NCBI RefSeq assembly: GCF_018882405.1 | Contig: NZ_JACVOO010000007.1 | Location: forward strand, 1-64,000 | DNA length: 64,000 nucleotides | Direction of reading: 5' to 3' | Origin: Polynucleobacter sp. 31A-FELB | Lineage (GTDB): Bacteria; Pseudomonadota; Gammaproteobacteria; Burkholderiales; Burkholderiaceae | Part shown: piece by piece, positions 39,231 to 46,411 of the stretch | Numbering within the stretch: position 1 is the first letter of the stretch | Layout of the letters: the number at the start of each line of letters is the position of its first letter | Program-made: the position numbers and the translations under genes | The notes under the pieces: generated by a model | Databases searched by the model: none | What the model was told of the DNA's origin: nothing | Seen by the model: only the letters and a program-made list of their open reading frames with translations

Positions 39231-40439
39231 ATGAAGAGTAAAACTACCCGCAAAAAACCTGATTTCTCAAAACTTGCGCTTGAAACCTTAGCGGTTCGCG
39301 CTGGAACTCGTCGCACAGCTGAATATCAAGAGCATTCAGAGGCGATGTTCCTGACTTCTAGCTTTTGCTTCGATAGCGCTGAATTGGCTGCCGATGGTTT
39401 TGCCCATGCAGATCAAGGCTTTATTTATTCTCGTTTCACCAATCCCACAGTCAGCATGTTTCAGGATCGTCTCGCTGCCTTAGAGGGCGGTGAAGCCTGT
39501 ATCGCAACTTCCTCAGGAATGGCTGCGATTTTGACAATGGCAATGTCTCATCTGCAGGCGGGTGACCATGTAGTCTGCTCTCGCTCTGTATTTGGTGCCA
39601 CCATCCAATTGTTTAGCAATATTTTGGGACGCTTTGGCATCACCACTACTTATGTAGATCTGGCTGATACCAAGGCTTGGCAGAATGCCGTCCAAGAAAA
39701 TACCAAGTTGTTTTATTTGGAAACGCCTTCCAATCCATTAACTGAAATTGCAGACATCAAAGCTATTTCTAAGATTGCAAAAAAAGCAAATGCTTTGTTT
39801 GCGGTCGATAACTGCTTTTGCACACCAGCCTTACAAAGACCGCTAGCCTTAGGTGCTGATGTGGTCATTCATTCGGCAACCAAATATTTGGATGGCCAGG
39901 GTAGAGTGGTTGGCGGTGCTATTGTGGGTAGCAATGATTTCATCATGGGCAAAGTATTTCCCTATGTAAGAACTGCTGGTCCAACACTTTCAGCGTTCAA
40001 TGCTTGGGTATTCTTAAAAGGTTTAGAGACTCTCGAGTTGCGCATGAAGCAGCAGAGTCAGAATGCCTTGGAAATTGCTCAATGGTTAGAAAGGCAGCCA
40101 GGAGTAGAGCGTGTCTATCATCCTGGTCTAAAGTCACATCCCCAGCATGCTCTGGCTAAGCGCCAACAAAAAGCGGGCGGCGCTATCTTGTCTTTCACTC
40201 TTAAGGGTGGCAAGAAGGCTGCATTCAAGCTTATCAATCAAACCAAACTTTGCTCTATCACTGCAAATCTGGGTGACACTCGTACCACGATTACGCATCC
40301 TGCAACAACAACCCATTGCCGTGTAAGTCCAGAAGCTCGTAAAGCCGCCGGCATTACCGATGGCCTTGTTCGTATTGCGGTTGGACTTGAAAATGTGATT
40401 GATTTGAAGAATGACCTCGTTGGTGGTATCAAGAAGTAG
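39231..40439 (+). CDS. metZ: O-succinylhomoserine sulfhydrylase
   Basis: PLP enzyme of the Cys/Met metabolism class that makes homocysteine from O-succinylhomoserine and sulfide; 402 residues. The PLP lysine is Lys218 in HSATKYLDGQGRVVGG. ATSSGMAAILTMAMSHLQAG and NPLTEIADI further mark the MetZ group, and the position directly downstream of purF is typical for MetZ in Beta- and Gammaproteobacteria. Its use of free sulfide is a link to the sulfur island that starts 1-2 kb downstream, but this is a housekeeping gene. Confidence 0.93.
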   Translation: MKSKTTRKKPDFSKLALETLAVRAGTRRTAEYQEHSEAMFLTSSFCFDSAELAADGFAHADQGFIYSRFTNPTVSMFQDRLAALEGGEACIATSSGMAAILTMAMSHLQAGDHVVCSRSVFGATIQLFSNILGRFGITTTYVDLADTKAWQNAVQENTKLFYLETPSNPLTEIADIKAISKIAKKANALFAVDNCFCTPALQRPLALGADVVIHSATKYLDGQGRVVGGAIVGSNDFIMGKVFPYVRTAGPTLSAFNAWVFLKGLETLELRMKQQSQNALEIAQWLERQPGVERVYHPGLKSHPQHALAKRQQKAGGAILSFTLKGGKKAAFKLINQTKLCSITANLGDTRTTITHPATTTHCRVSPEARKAAGITDGLVRIAVGLENVIDLKNDLVGGIKK

Positions 40440-40472
40440 TTGCATAAACGCAAATTGAAGGTCGGAGCCTAA

Positions 40473-41096
40473 ATGAGTTTTACTGATGCTACCCAGTTCT
40501 GGAATGAGCGTTTTGATACAGGTGAATTTATTTTTGGCAAAGAGCCAAATGAGTATCTCGTTCAGAAGTCCGCTCAATATCTAAAGCCCAAAAATTCTGT
40601 TCTCTGCATTGCTGATGGTGAAGGGCGTAATGGCGTTTGGCTTGCAAAGCAGGGAATGCATGTCACCGGCTTTGATGTTTCTGATATCGCTCTTGCTAAG
40701 GCTAAGCAATTTGCTAATGAGAATCAAGTTAGCATCCAATATAGCCTCTGCGATACCGATGGTTTTGATTGGCAGGTAAATGCCTATGATGCGGTTGTTG
40801 TCATCTTCATCCAGTTTGCTGATCCCGAAATGCGTGCCAGGATTTTTAAGCAAGTACATCAGGCTTTGAAACCTGGCGGCCTATTTATTCTGCAAGGCTA
40901 TACACCGAAGCAATTGGAATATAAAACGGGTGGTCCATCTTTAATTGAGCACCTGTATACAGAAGAAATGATTCGAGAGCTGAGTCAGGGTTTCGATATT
41001 CTTGATCTACAGTGTTATGAAAAAGAGTTATCTGAAGGAGCTAGACATACTGGCATGTCAGCACTACTCGGTATGGTTGCTAAAAAGAGCTCATGA
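40473..41096 (+). CDS. Class I SAM-dependent methyltransferase
   Basis: A 207-residue cytoplasmic methyltransferase. The SAM-binding motif I region reads VLCIADGEGRNGVWLAKQG (about 44-62), followed by the acidic motif II FDVSDIALAKAKQFA and a DAVVVIFIQFADP segment with motif IV. It most resembles the TehB/thiopurine-type small-molecule methyltransferases; the substrate may be a soft nucleophile such as a thiol or metalloid oxyanion, but this is a guess. GGAGCCTAA precedes the ATG. Its stop overlaps the downstream Crp/Fnr gene (ATGA, 41093-41096), so the two are coupled. Confidence 0.83.
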   Translation: MSFTDATQFWNERFDTGEFIFGKEPNEYLVQKSAQYLKPKNSVLCIADGEGRNGVWLAKQGMHVTGFDVSDIALAKAKQFANENQVSIQYSLCDTDGFDWQVNAYDAVVVIFIQFADPEMRARIFKQVHQALKPGGLFILQGYTPKQLEYKTGGPSLIEHLYTEEMIRELSQGFDILDLQCYEKELSEGARHTGMSALLGMVAKKSS

Positions 41097-41809
41097 AGAC
41101 GATCGAAATTAAGAGTGCTTGGCAAGGTAATAGCGACTGCAATTCCTGCTCAATACGTAGCTCCGTACTTTTTGCTGAGCTCAATGAAGAAGACTTTTCT
41201 AAGATACATGAGCCGATTGATGATCTGAGGTTTGAGGCCAACTCCGGAATTTATACGCAAGGTGATGCGGCTGATTATCTGTTCACCCTGAGGGATGGTT
41301 ATATCAAATTACTTCACATTAATTCCGATGGCTCCGGAAGAATTGTCCGTCTCGTAGTTCCTGGAGACTTATTTGGCATGGAAGCATTGCTAGGCGATGT
41401 TTACACCCATTCAGCTGCCGCACTTTCAAATATTCATCTATGCCGCATTCCCAAGAGGATTATTTCATCCTTAGGTGAAGAGTCACCGCGTTTACATCGC
41501 CAGATTGTTAAGAAATGGGGTGAAGCTCTTGCCCAATCGGAATCTTGGTTTTCTGAAATCAATACCGGTCGTATTGAAGTGCGTTTAGCGCGTTTCTTTT
41601 TAAGGGTTGCTAAGGTTTCTGGCGACATGGCAGTTGCACCCCTTTTTAAGCGTGAAGATATGGGTCTCATGATGGATGTGAAATTTGAGACTATTAGCAG
41701 AGCTCTAGCCTCTATGGCTGACCAGGGAGTCATTTCAAATGTCTCTCGCTTGAGCATTCAAATACCAAGTATTGAGAAGTTAAAAGCGTTCTCACAAGCT
41801 AGCGCCTAA
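41093..41809 (+). CDS. Crp/Fnr-family transcriptional regulator
   Basis: A 238-residue regulator with an N-terminal cyclic-nucleotide-binding fold (about 25-145) and a C-terminal winged helix (about 155-230; KREDMGLMMDVKFETISRAL is the helix-turn-helix). Near the N terminus are Cys16 and Cys19 (CNSC), and one more Cys lies in NIHLCRIP near 117. FNR iron-sulfur sensors need four cysteines with a third about six residues after the CxxC; that residue is missing, so a 4Fe-4S sensor is unlikely. It is the last gene before the sulfur island and ends at a strong terminator. Control of HiPIP/sox genes is possible but unproven. Confidence 0.88.
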   Translation: MKTIEIKSAWQGNSDCNSCSIRSSVLFAELNEEDFSKIHEPIDDLRFEANSGIYTQGDAADYLFTLRDGYIKLLHINSDGSGRIVRLVVPGDLFGMEALLGDVYTHSAAALSNIHLCRIPKRIISSLGEESPRLHRQIVKKWGEALAQSESWFSEINTGRIEVRLARFFLRVAKVSGDMAVAPLFKREDMGLMMDVKFETISRALASMADQGVISNVSRLSIQIPSIEKLKAFSQASA

Positions 41810-41822
41810 ACCACTAAGCGTT

Positions 41823-41848
41823 AAAAAAGCTGCCGAAGCAGCTTTTTT
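41823..41848. terminator. Bidirectional intrinsic terminator
   Basis: AAAAAAGCTGC (41823-41833) pairs perfectly with GCAGCTTTTTT (41838-41848) around a CGAA tetraloop. It ends the methyltransferase-Crp unit on the plus strand and the HiPIP gene on the minus strand. Confidence 0.93.
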
Positions 41849-41873
41849 ATTTAATACGGAAGCTAATTTGGCA

Positions 41874-42182
41874 TTAAGCCTTTTTAGCATAAGCAGAGCA
41901 CCAGCCTTTGCCAGCAACTTTCTTAGTGCCAAACAAAGAGCAGCCGCCAGTTGCATCGCCAACTTTGCCTTGGAACAAAGCGCAGTTATCGCATTCTTGT
42001 CCAGCCGCGTATTTTGCATACTTTGCTTTATCAACAGATGTGGCAACAGCTTTGTAACCCAAAGCAGCAGCTTGCGGATCAGTTTCAGAAACCATTGCTT
42101 GAGCTTGAACTTTTCCGTTCAAAGCCAAGGTGCAAGCACCAGCAGCGGACAAAATCATAAATTGGCGACGACTATTTTTCAT
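41874..42182 (-). CDS. hip: High-potential iron-sulfur protein (HiPIP), Tat-exported
   Basis: A 102-residue periplasmic electron carrier. The N terminus MKNSRRQFMILSAAGACTLA is a twin-arginine signal, as expected for a protein folded around its cluster before export. The mature part has the HiPIP cysteine pattern Cys64-x2-Cys67-x13-Cys81-x13-Cys95 (ECDNCALF, GGCSLFG, GWCSAY), binding one 4Fe-4S cluster. The open frame runs 40 codons further upstream, but the Tat signal fixes the ATG at 42182. HiPIPs accept electrons from oxidation systems and pass them to terminal oxidases or reaction centres. It shares a 199-base divergent promoter region with a periplasmic rhodanese. Confidence 0.92.
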   Translation of the reverse strand: MKNSRRQFMILSAAGACTLALNGKVQAQAMVSETDPQAAALGYKAVATSVDKAKYAKYAAGQECDNCALFQGKVGDATGGCSLFGTKKVAGKGWCSAYAKKA

Positions 42183-42321
42183 GTGGATTCCAGTATTTAG
42201 GTCAATAAAAGCGTTAATAACAAGCTTTAGAGATATTAAAGGGGATAACACCAACAACAATAGGGGTTTCTCAGGATTAAGTTTAGCAAGACTTGGCCTC
42301 AAACTGTGAAATTATGCGTTG

Positions 42322-42337
42322 ATGCGTATATAGGCAT
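42322..42337. promoter_or_regulatory. Candidate ArsR operator between HiPIP and rhodanese genes
   Basis: The 16 bases ATGCGTATATAGGCAT form a near-perfect palindrome of the form ATGC-N8-GCAT with only one mismatched pair. Upstream of the ArsR gene at 49188-49203 there is a second ATGC-N8-GCAT with TATA at the same offset in the spacer. This site lies 45 bases upstream of the rhodanese ATG, in the divergent gap. Shared control is inference. I see nothing else clear in the rest of this 199-base gap. Confidence 0.45.
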
Positions 42338-42381
42338 TTAAATAGCCATTTCATTGGCAGATAAATAATAAAAGGGGTTCT

Positions 42382-42966
42382 ATGAAAAAGTTTTTATCAA
42401 TTGGTCTACTGCTTGCATCCAGCATTGTTTCTGCGCAGTCATCCGCACCTGCCAATCCCGAATTGCTACAAATTTTCGACAAATCCACTAAATTTGTTGT
42501 AAATACACCTAAGGGTCCCGTGGAAATTACCCGCGTAATGACCCCATGCGCTAAGAATAAGGGCTGGTTGCAGCCGCTAGTCCCAATTAAGGGGGTTGTT
42601 CCTGTAGATGAGATCGATGTTTTAAATGCGCTTAATGACAAAGACTCTATTGTTGTGGATATGCGTGTTATTGACGATCGCGTTAAAGGAACTATTCCTG
42701 GCTCAGTTGGCATACCTTATACCGAAGTTGCCATGCGCATGGACGAGTTGGGTTGCAAAAAGCCAATCGCCGGATCCACTAAATGGGATTGCTCTAAGGC
42801 TAAAAAGGTATATGCCTTCTGTAATGGTCCGGTATGCCCGCAAAGCCCAATGGCGATGGCTGCCATGACGCGCGACGGCTTCCCAGCTACAAAGATCTAC
42901 TACTACCGTGGAGGCATGCTCGATTGGGATGCTCTAGGTTTGACTACCGTTAAGGGTGAGTTCTAA
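42382..42966 (+). CDS. Periplasmic rhodanese-domain protein with a CNGPVC active loop
   Basis: A 194-residue protein with a Sec signal peptide (about 1-18, cleavage after VSAQ) and one rhodanese domain (about 75-185). The active-site loop reads FCNGPVCPQSPMA, with Cys147 in the usual catalytic position and a second Cys152 five residues on. Other cysteines (56, 125, 137) could form disulfides. Typical single-domain rhodaneses have CxxGxRS, so this loop is a variant. It should bind or move sulfane sulfur in the periplasm. The gene is divergent from the HiPIP gene and ends at a strong terminator. Confidence 0.82.
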   Translation: MKKFLSIGLLLASSIVSAQSSAPANPELLQIFDKSTKFVVNTPKGPVEITRVMTPCAKNKGWLQPLVPIKGVVPVDEIDVLNALNDKDSIVVDMRVIDDRVKGTIPGSVGIPYTEVAMRMDELGCKKPIAGSTKWDCSKAKKVYAFCNGPVCPQSPMAMAAMTRDGFPATKIYYYRGGMLDWDALGLTTVKGEF

Positions 42967-42991
42967 GTTTTCCTATTGAACTTAGTTTCGC

Positions 42992-43018
42992 ATGGGGCTT
43001 TTATAGCCCCATTTTTTT
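42992..43018 (+). terminator. Intrinsic terminator after the rhodanese gene
   Basis: ATGGGGCT (42992-42999) pairs with AGCCCCAT (43005-43012) around a TTTAT loop, followed by seven T residues. It separates the rhodanese gene from the YeeE/YedE unit starting at 43116. Confidence 0.92.
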
Positions 43019-43043
43019 AGCTCAGATTCATTGCAATTGACAC

Positions 43044-43072
43044 TTGACTCTTTCTTTCCTCAGTAATAATAT
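43044..43072 (+). promoter_or_regulatory. Sigma-70 promoter of the YeeE-NPCGP unit
   Basis: TTGACT (43044-43049) and TAATAT (43067-43072) are five-of-six matches to the -35 and -10 boxes with the ideal 17-base spacing. The predicted start, near 43079, is about 37 bases upstream of the first ATG. A perfect palindrome overlaps the -10 box and start point. Confidence 0.7.
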
Positions 43073-43091
43073 ATAATTAAATATATTATTA
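43064..43091. promoter_or_regulatory. Perfect 11-bp AT-only palindrome overlapping the promoter
   Basis: TAATAATATAT (43064-43074) is matched by ATATATTATTA (43081-43091) with a six-base spacer. The palindrome covers the -10 box and the expected transcription start, a classic repressor position. ATATATTATT also occurs at the right half of the inverted repeat before the ArsR gene (49202-49211). ArsR-type sulfur sensors bind A/T-rich palindromes. The binding protein here is inferred. Confidence 0.55.
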
Positions 43092-43115
43092 ATACCTTAA
43101 TTGAGGTTCTGAGCA

Positions 43116-43640
43116 ATGAATCAACAGCAACTTAAGCAACCAGCACCATATTGGAATCCGCTAATTGCGGGAATCCTACTTGGCATCGTGCTGCTATCAA
43201 CATTTCTATTTACTGGTCATGGATTGGGGGCAACCGGCTTTACAACCAGGCTGACGGCATGGTTTGGAATGTATTTAATGCCCACCGCAACAAATGCCAA
43301 TGAGTATCTGGGCGGAATGGTTGAGGAGGGTAGGCCGCTCGATGCTTGGATTACGTGGCAGGTCATAGGGGTTGCGCTTGGAGCGCTAATTTCTGCTTTT
43401 TTTGCTGGAAGAATAGCCATTAAGCTGGATGGAAAGAAATTCCTCGGTGGTGCTAATAGGCCATTTACAGCGCTATTTGGCGGAATCTTGGCGGGCTTTG
43501 GTGCGCGTATTGCTGCTGGTTGTACAAGTGGCTTAGGACTATCAGGAGCAGCCGTACTTAGCCTCGCTGGATTTACCTTTCTGGGTACATTCTTTGCTGT
43601 TGGCCTCTTGGCTAGCCGCTTCATGAAAGAGGAGAAATAA
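43116..43640 (+). CDS. YeeE/YedE-family transporter, N-terminal half (split pair 1)
   Basis: A 174-residue membrane protein with four to five helices and the YeeE/YedE signature GFGARIAAGCTSGLGLSGAA, with Cys136 in the pore-lining position. YeeE/YedE proteins (the TsuA family) take up thiosulfate or move sulfane sulfur through a series of conserved cysteines. Here the transporter is divided into two genes; the second half starts two bases later. The N-terminal periplasmic loop between the first helices (about 50-78) is longer than in the 59219 homologue. It is transcribed from the promoter at 43044. Confidence 0.85.
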   Translation: MNQQQLKQPAPYWNPLIAGILLGIVLLSTFLFTGHGLGATGFTTRLTAWFGMYLMPTATNANEYLGGMVEEGRPLDAWITWQVIGVALGALISAFFAGRIAIKLDGKKFLGGANRPFTALFGGILAGFGARIAAGCTSGLGLSGAAVLSLAGFTFLGTFFAVGLLASRFMKEEK

Positions 43641-43641
43641 G

Positions 43642-44211
43642 ATGGGAACAATTCTTTCTGGGCTATTGCTTGGTGGAGCTTTTGGCTTTGTGCTTGAGCG
43701 CGCTGGCTTTGGTAACCCCAATAAATTAACAGGTCAGTTTCGTCTAACAGATTGGTCTGTATTTAAAGTCATGTTTACTGCAATCGTATTTTCGGCAGTT
43801 GGACTGTTGATATTGGAAAAAGTTGGCGTTGTAGATAGTGGCAGCCTCTTTGTGCCGCCATCATTTTTAGGTGCTGCCGCCTTAGGTGGTGCATTTGTTG
43901 GGGCGGGTTTTGCTATTGGTGGCTATTGCCCCGGAACTTCAGTGGTTGGCCTCATGTCGGGTCGGATGGATGCTGGAATCTTTTTAATCGGGTTGCTGCT
44001 TGGAACAATCGTATTCGCTGGTATATACCCAAGTATTGAGTCCCTCACTACTCTTGGTGAAATTCCTAGTGCCGATTCATTGCCAGAGCTCTTAAGTGTT
44101 TCTAGCCTATCTATTGATGTCGTAATGGTGATTGCGGCGGTTGGTGTATTTGCATTGGGATCCTGGATGGAAAAGAAATCACGTGGTCCAGTTAGCTCGC
44201 AAGAAATTTAA
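43642..44211 (+). CDS. YeeE/YedE-family (DUF6691) transporter, C-terminal half (split pair 1)
   Basis: A 189-residue protein with four to five helices, starting MGTILSGLLLGGAFGFVLER and carrying AGFGNPNKLTGQF and the conserved AIGGYCPGTSVVG block with Cys96. It is the partner of the 43116 gene; together the two halves restore the fold of a full-length YeeE/YedE transporter. Compared with the second split pair (59660), it has an extra helix-rich C terminus. It ends 20 bases before the NPCGP-repeat gene, whose start is preceded by AAAAGGAAAA. Confidence 0.84.
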   Translation: MGTILSGLLLGGAFGFVLERAGFGNPNKLTGQFRLTDWSVFKVMFTAIVFSAVGLLILEKVGVVDSGSLFVPPSFLGAAALGGAFVGAGFAIGGYCPGTSVVGLMSGRMDAGIFLIGLLLGTIVFAGIYPSIESLTTLGEIPSADSLPELLSVSSLSIDVVMVIAAVGVFALGSWMEKKSRGPVSSQEI

Positions 44212-44231
44212 TACTTTAAAAGGAAAAAATA

Positions 44232-44465
44232 ATGTCTAAAAAATCAACTGTAGTTGCATTAGCTTTAGCATTGGCAGGACTGGCATCAGCTCCGATGGCA
44301 AATGCAGCGGATGCTCCAGCAACACCAGCTGGCGCCGAGCAAAAAAATCCTTGCGGTCCAAAGAAGGATGCATCCAACCCATGTGGCCCAGCTAAGAAGA
44401 AGGCTGCTAATCCCTGTGGACCAGCAAACCCCTGTGGACCGAAAAAGCGTAAATCAGCTGACTAA
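44232..44465 (+). CDS. Small secreted NPCGP-repeat protein
   Basis: A 77-residue protein: a Sec signal peptide (about 1-25, ending SAPMANA) and a mature chain of about 52 residues built from Lys/Ala spacers around four copies of NPCGP at 39-43, 49-53, 60-64 and 66-70. The four cysteines (41, 51, 62, 68) are the only ones. The chain is strongly basic and probably unstructured. I do not recognise a characterised family. Its place between a sulfur-type transporter and rhodaneses suggests a periplasmic carrier or buffer of sulfane sulfur or of a thiophilic metal such as copper; both are inference. A good ribosome site (AAAAGGAAAA) precedes the ATG. Confidence 0.8.
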   Translation: MSKKSTVVALALALAGLASAPMANAADAPATPAGAEQKNPCGPKKDASNPCGPAKKKAANPCGPANPCGPKKRKSAD

Positions 44466-44474
44466 TTCATAAAC

Positions 44475-45098
44475 GTGTTGATCCAATCCACTCTCTGTCT
44501 GGCTGCTCAAGAAATTGCAAGCATCCAAACACGATACGCAAAAAAGGGCTTAACCCTTAGCGAGGTAGCGCTTTGTGGCGCCAAGGAGTTTATTGAGTGG
44601 AATCATTACCCAGCAAATGACTTGGTGGACGAAGTCAGTGGTTATGAGTTTTACTACCACGCACACTCAGCGGATGAGATGGTGGATGGTGAGCATGGCC
44701 ATTTCCACTTATTTAAGAGATGTGGATATGATTTTCATCACCTCATTGGGATTGCGTTAAATCAACAAGGTTTGCCAGTTCGGCTATTCACCACAAATCA
44801 ATGGGTCACCGGTGAAAAGTTTGTTTCTGCACAATCAGTTATTGCTCAGCTACGTGATTTTGATATGGCGATAAAGGGCAGAATGGGTCCAATTGCACGG
44901 TGGATCAGCGCATTAACAAAACTATATTTTATCGACATGGAAAAGCTGATCCTGAGCCGAGACCAAAAAATTAGCGAGCTCAAGATCGAGCTTGGAGATT
45001 TGGAGAGTGCATTGGATTCGAAGAGTCATCATGTTTTAACGCAAAGCAAGATTGATTTATTGGATCAACTTTCGCAGCATTTATTACCTGAAAATTAA
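44475..45098 (+). CDS. Histidine-rich cytoplasmic protein of unknown function (DUF6969-like)
   Basis: A 207-residue protein with no signal peptide. Its centre is a dense histidine/acid region, YYHAH at 60-64 and GEHGHFHLF at 72-80, followed by His88 and His89, that looks like a metal-binding site and recalls the DUF6969 family. The match is by eye. The C-terminal third (about 150-200) is predicted coiled coil. The start is GTG at 44475, 10 bases after the NPCGP gene; no ATG fits. It is co-transcribed with the NPCGP gene and the two-domain rhodanese, and its role is unknown. Confidence 0.72.
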   Translation: MLIQSTLCLAAQEIASIQTRYAKKGLTLSEVALCGAKEFIEWNHYPANDLVDEVSGYEFYYHAHSADEMVDGEHGHFHLFKRCGYDFHHLIGIALNQQGLPVRLFTTNQWVTGEKFVSAQSVIAQLRDFDMAIKGRMGPIARWISALTKLYFIDMEKLILSRDQKISELKIELGDLESALDSKSHHVLTQSKIDLLDQLSQHLLPEN

Positions 45099-45111
45099 CC
45101 TAGGAGTTCAA

Positions 45112-46089
45112 ATGAAAAAGATGCAATTAGGACTGGCTTTGGCCATCGCAAGCTTTATCGGAATTGTTCAGGCCGTGACATTGCCTGGTCCAGTGGTCAG
45201 TGCAGAATGGTTGGCAGCTAACCAATCAGAAGTTCAAATACTTGAAGTTCGCGGTGATGTCGCTAGCTATACGCGTGCCCCTGAATTTGAAGTCGATAAA
45301 AAGACTGGAAAGAAATTTTTGGTTGAGGTAGGCGGGCATATTCAGGACTCAACATTATTGGATTTCAAAAAAGTTAGGGCTGACAGAATGATTGATGGGA
45401 AGAAGATTAAATATCTCATTCCTGAAAAGGCCGACTTTGAAAAGATTATTCAGTCTGTAGGAGTTAATTCTGATAAACCCATTATTTTGGTTCCCGTTGG
45501 TCTTGATATTTCAGATATTGATGAAGCCTTACGCGCCTATTGGCAATTTAAGGTTTACGGCGAGGACAATATTGCTGTATTGGATGGCGGTATGGCTGGC
45601 TGGCTTTCTGAAGGCCGCGATTATTCTGTTGCACCACCCCTTAAATCGAATGGAACTTGGCTCGGTAAAGCAGAGCGTAAAGAATTAATTGCCAATTCAG
45701 AGCAGGTAGCCCTTGCCTCAAAAACAGGAAAATCCACCTTGATTGATGCTCGTCAGCCTGTTCAGTATTTTGGTCTTAGCAAGCGTGACTATGTAGGGGC
45801 TTATGGGCATATCGCTGGAGCGAAAGAGCTTGCACCTGAGTTATTGGCAAAGCCAGCAAAAGGTGCATTGTATTTCTGGGATAAGAATACCTATAACTCC
45901 TTATTTGCTGCTAACGGCATTAATCCTAAGGCACCTGCAATTAGCTATTGCAATAGTGGTCACTTAGCTGCTGGTGGTTGGTTTGTGATGTCTGAGTTGA
46001 TTGGTAATAAATCTACCAAGCTCTATGACGGGTCTCTATATCTTTGGACTTTAGAAGGTCGCCCATTGGTAGGTGTTTCGCTGAACTAA
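45112..46089 (+). CDS. Periplasmic two-domain rhodanese (thiosulfate sulfurtransferase type)
   Basis: A 325-residue protein with a Sec signal peptide (about 1-21) and two rhodanese domains (about 27-180 and 195-325). The N-terminal domain has no catalytic cysteine (its loop reads VPVGLDISD), as is normal for two-domain sulfurtransferases. The C-terminal loop YCNSGHLAAGG carries Cys280. CNSGHLA differs from the CRxGxT/R loop of classic thiosulfate sulfurtransferases, so the donor may differ. I start it at the ATG at 45112 because AGGAG is right before it; the frame reaches back 20 codons. It lies 13 bases after the histidine-rich gene. Confidence 0.86.
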   Translation: MKKMQLGLALAIASFIGIVQAVTLPGPVVSAEWLAANQSEVQILEVRGDVASYTRAPEFEVDKKTGKKFLVEVGGHIQDSTLLDFKKVRADRMIDGKKIKYLIPEKADFEKIIQSVGVNSDKPIILVPVGLDISDIDEALRAYWQFKVYGEDNIAVLDGGMAGWLSEGRDYSVAPPLKSNGTWLGKAERKELIANSEQVALASKTGKSTLIDARQPVQYFGLSKRDYVGAYGHIAGAKELAPELLAKPAKGALYFWDKNTYNSLFAANGINPKAPAISYCNSGHLAAGGWFVMSELIGNKSTKLYDGSLYLWTLEGRPLVGVSLN

Positions 46090-46155
46090 CTGCATTGATT
46101 TTTTGCTTCACATATAAGTTAAGTAATTTTCCGTAATTTTAAAAAGGATGTTGAT

Positions 46156-46353
46156 ATGAAATGCAATGTTGGCGGAATTGACCGCATCTTACGTATTGTC
46201 GTTGGGCTCGTATTAATTGGTTTGGCTCTAACTGGAACTACTGGTGCTTGGGCCTGGGTTGGCGTTGTTCCTTTGGCAACCGGATTATTCAAATTCTGTC
46301 CAGCCTATCCATTGTTGGGAATCAATACAAGTGGTAGTAGTTGCTCTAAATAA
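46156..46353 (+). CDS. DUF2892 (YgaP-type) membrane protein
   Basis: A 65-residue protein with two membrane helices, beginning MKCNVGGIDRILRIVVGLVL, the DUF2892 pattern also found as the membrane part of the rhodanese YgaP. The loop FKFCPAYPLLGINTS and the terminal SSCSK keep cysteines at the membrane edge (positions 3, 55 and 63). In YgaP, this domain is fused to a rhodanese; here it stands alone directly after a rhodanese gene, suggesting the two cooperate. AAAAAGGATG precedes the ATG at good spacing. Confidence 0.85.
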   Translation: MKCNVGGIDRILRIVVGLVLIGLALTGTTGAWAWVGVVPLATGLFKFCPAYPLLGINTSGSSCSK

Positions 46354-46411
46354 TCCCACTCATATTGATGCGCTTGCTTGGATGAAAATCTAGCAAGGGC
46401 ATTTTTTATTT

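Noticed and set aside
41093..41809. Crp/Fnr protein as an oxygen-sensing FNR
   Set aside because: Only two N-terminal cysteines are present; the third ligand of the 4Fe-4S cluster is missing.
41874..42302. Longer HiPIP start at 42302
   Set aside because: The extra 40 residues precede a clear twin-arginine signal, which must be near the N terminus; the ATG at 42182 is right.
42322..42337. The ATGC-N8-GCAT palindrome as a mere chance match
   Set aside because: One such match is expected by chance in 64 kb, but the aligned TATA and promoter location raise it above noise; I kept it as a finding with moderate confidence.
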